From NCBI GenBank assembly GCA_003242675.1, contig QGVE01000124.1, positions 1-7,713 of the forward strand: a stretch of DNA of 7,713 nucleotides, given 5' to 3'. The stretch comes from Bacillota bacterium (GTDB taxonomy: Bacteria; Bacillota_E; Symbiobacteriia; Symbiobacteriales; Symbiobacteriaceae). The translations under genes were made by a program, and so were the position numbers. Position 1 is the stretch's first letter, and the number at the start of each line of letters is the position of its first letter. The notes beneath the pieces are model-generated. The model saw nothing but the letters and a program-made list of their open reading frames with translations. It searched no databases and was not told the DNA's origin. Of this stretch, positions 6,501 to 7,713 are shown in pieces.

Positions 6501-7625
6501 ATGCGCAGCACATGGTCCCGCAAACTCGTGGGTCTCCTGCTGGTCGCCGGCCTCTTCGCTGCCGGGTGCGGCAGCTCCAGCCAGCCCTCGGGCAACCAGG
6601 ACGGCACCCAGGCGCCGGCCACGCAGACTCCGCAGCAGCAGACCCCGGAGCCTGAGGAGGAGAAGCGGCTGGTCATCTACACCGGGCGCGACCAGTCCAT
6701 CATCGACCTGGTCGTGGCCAAGTTCGAGGAGAAGTACCCGGAGTACAAGGGCAACGTCGAGGTCCTGCAGATGGGCGCCCAGGAGATCATGGAGCGCGTG
6801 CGGGCGGAGAAGGCCAACCCGCAGGGCGACATCTGGTGGGGCGGCACCCAGCAGGCCCTCTCCCTGGCCGTGAAGGAGGGGCTGCTGGCCAAGATCGAGC
6901 CGGAGTTCGCCTCCAAGATCCCCGAGGGGTACAAGGATCCGGAGGGGCACTGGTACGGCGAGATGCTCCTCCCCGAGGTGATCATGTACAACAAGAACAT
7001 GATCTCCGAGGCCGAGCTGCCCAGGGACTGGGATGACCTGATCGATCCCAAGTGGAAGGACCAGATCATCATCCGCGCCGTGCCGCAGTCTGGTACCATG
7101 CGGACGATCTACTCCGCGATGATCTACCGGTTTTACAAGGAGGACGGCAAGCCTGACCGGGGCTATGAGTGGCTGCTGAAGCTGGACGCGAACACCAAGG
7201 AGTACGCGGCCAACCCGACCGACATGTACCTGAAGATCACCCGTGAGGAAGGCAGCCTCAGCCTCTGGAACCTGCAGGACGTGCTGATCCAGGCGGAGAA
7301 GGAGGGCATGCCCTTCGGCTACATCATCCCCGAGAGCGGCGTGCCGATCCTCGTGGACGGCGTGGGCATGATCGCCGGCGCCAAGCACCCGCAGGCGGCC
7401 GAGAAGTTCCTGAACCTGCTCTTCAGCGAGGAGGTCCAGGCCGAGCTGGCGGCCACCCGGTTCCAGATCCCGTCGATCTCCCTGCCCGAGTCGATGCAGC
7501 CTGAGTGGCTGAAGGAGCTGACCCCGAAGCTGAAGGCCATGGACCTGGATTGGGGCGTCATGGCCGAGAAGGAAGCCGAGTGGATCGGCTACTGGGACGA
7601 GAACATCAAGGGTAAGGGCAAGTAA
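6501..7625 (+). CDS. ABC transporter extracellular solute-binding lipoprotein (iron/hexose-phosphate/phosphonate-type fold)
   Basis: This 374-residue lipoprotein would capture the substrate outside the membrane and deliver it to the upstream permease. The N-terminus has Arg/Lys residues, a hydrophobic stretch (9-21) and the lipobox AAGC, giving acylated Cys23. Residues 24-55 are a Ser/Gly/Gln/Pro/Thr/Glu-rich tether. The binding domain starts at LVIYTGRD (57-64), followed by GDIWWGGT (109-116), PEVIMYNK (158-165), ANPTDMYL (237-244) and the late segment PESGVPILVDGVGMIAGAKH (277-296), a pattern of the family containing FbpA, AfuA and the aminoethylphosphonate-binding proteins. The adjacent tyrosine pair that binds Fe3+ in classical FbpA proteins is absent anywhere in the chain. 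The start has AAGGGGGAAA 8-10 bases upstream. The gene sits 137 bases after the kinase, behind a hairpin, which would allow separate, higher expression. Family and role are well supported; ligand unknown. Confidence 0.93.
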   Translation: MRSTWSRKLVGLLLVAGLFAAGCGSSSQPSGNQDGTQAPATQTPQQQTPEPEEEKRLVIYTGRDQSIIDLVVAKFEEKYPEYKGNVEVLQMGAQEIMERVRAEKANPQGDIWWGGTQQALSLAVKEGLLAKIEPEFASKIPEGYKDPEGHWYGEMLLPEVIMYNKNMISEAELPRDWDDLIDPKWKDQIIIRAVPQSGTMRTIYSAMIYRFYKEDGKPDRGYEWLLKLDANTKEYAANPTDMYLKITREEGSLSLWNLQDVLIQAEKEGMPFGYIIPESGVPILVDGVGMIAGAKHPQAAEKFLNLLFSEEVQAELAATRFQIPSISLPESMQPEWLKELTPKLKAMDLDWGVMAEKEAEWIGYWDENIKGKGK

Positions 7626-7639
7626 TCGCCAATCGGCGG

Positions 7640-7658
7640 CTGGGATGAGATCTCCCAG
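7640..7658 (+). other. Stem-loop downstream of the solute-binding protein gene
   Basis: CTGGGA (7640-7645) pairs with TCCCAG (7653-7658) around a 7-base loop, 15 bases after the stop codon. A smaller CGCC/GGCG stem (7627-7630 with 7635-7638) precedes it. No T-tract follows either stem, so an intrinsic terminator is not well supported; mRNA 3'-end protection is possible. Confidence 0.4.
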
Positions 7659-7697
7659 GGGAGAGGTGAGTGGGCGGTAACTGCGCGTCAGGGGCCG

Positions 7698-7713
7698 CCG
7701 TCCGTGCGGACGG
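7698..7713 (+). other. Perfect GC-rich hairpin at the right window edge, possible terminator arm
   Basis: CCGTCC (7698-7703) pairs exactly with GGACGG (7708-7713) around GTGC. The bases before it (GGGGCCG, 7691-7697) could extend the stem if the sequence beyond the window is complementary. Whether a T-tract follows cannot be seen, so terminator status is open. Confidence 0.45.

Overview
The window is a very GC-rich bacterial segment in which every credible gene lies on the + strand. It reads as one nutrient-uptake and catabolism locus: a ROK-family regulator (cut off at the left edge), an ABC-transporter ATPase, a fused double-domain ABC permease, an argininosuccinate-lyase-like enzyme, a BadF/NAGK-type kinase, and a lipoprotein solute-binding protein. 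Long open frames on the opposite strand are byproducts of the GC-rich codon pattern. No RNA genes, insertion sequences, CRISPR arrays or prophage genes are visible.

Organism: clear Shine-Dalgarno sequences (one matches 11 of the 12 bases complementary to the 16S 3' end), a lipobox lipoprotein with a Ser/Gly/Gln/Pro/Thr linker, and very high GC would fit a high-GC Firmicute (Symbiobacterium- or Thermaerobacter-like). An actinobacterium or another high-GC bacterium cannot be excluded, and I could not search a database.

Layout: 1-915 is the C-terminal 304 residues of the ROK protein. After 19 bases come the ATPase (935-2023) and the permease, whose ATG overlaps the ATPase stop (TGATG). The lyase starts 13 bases after the permease stop, at a TTG behind a near-perfect ribosome binding site. 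The kinase start overlaps the lyase stop (ATGA). A 137-base gap with a strong hairpin (6372-6394) follows, then the solute-binding protein (6501-7625). The last 88 bases hold two stem-loops, the second reaching the window edge.

How the parts may work together: the transporter is of the ferric-iron/hexose-phosphate/phosphonate type (fused permease, PotA/FbpC-like ATPase). The binding protein lacks the adjacent tyrosine pair of classical ferric-binding proteins, and the locus carries two catabolic enzymes, so a small organic solute is more likely than free iron. The lyase keeps the superfamily's catalytic residues but has changed three positions that contact the arginine part of argininosuccinate. 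It therefore probably releases fumarate from a different N-substituted aspartate or related compound. The kinase family phosphorylates amino sugars such as GlcNAc, and ROK regulators usually sense sugars. The most interesting reading, which is inference, is import and breakdown of an unidentified conjugate that has both an aspartate/succinate-like part and a sugar-like or hydroxyl-bearing part.
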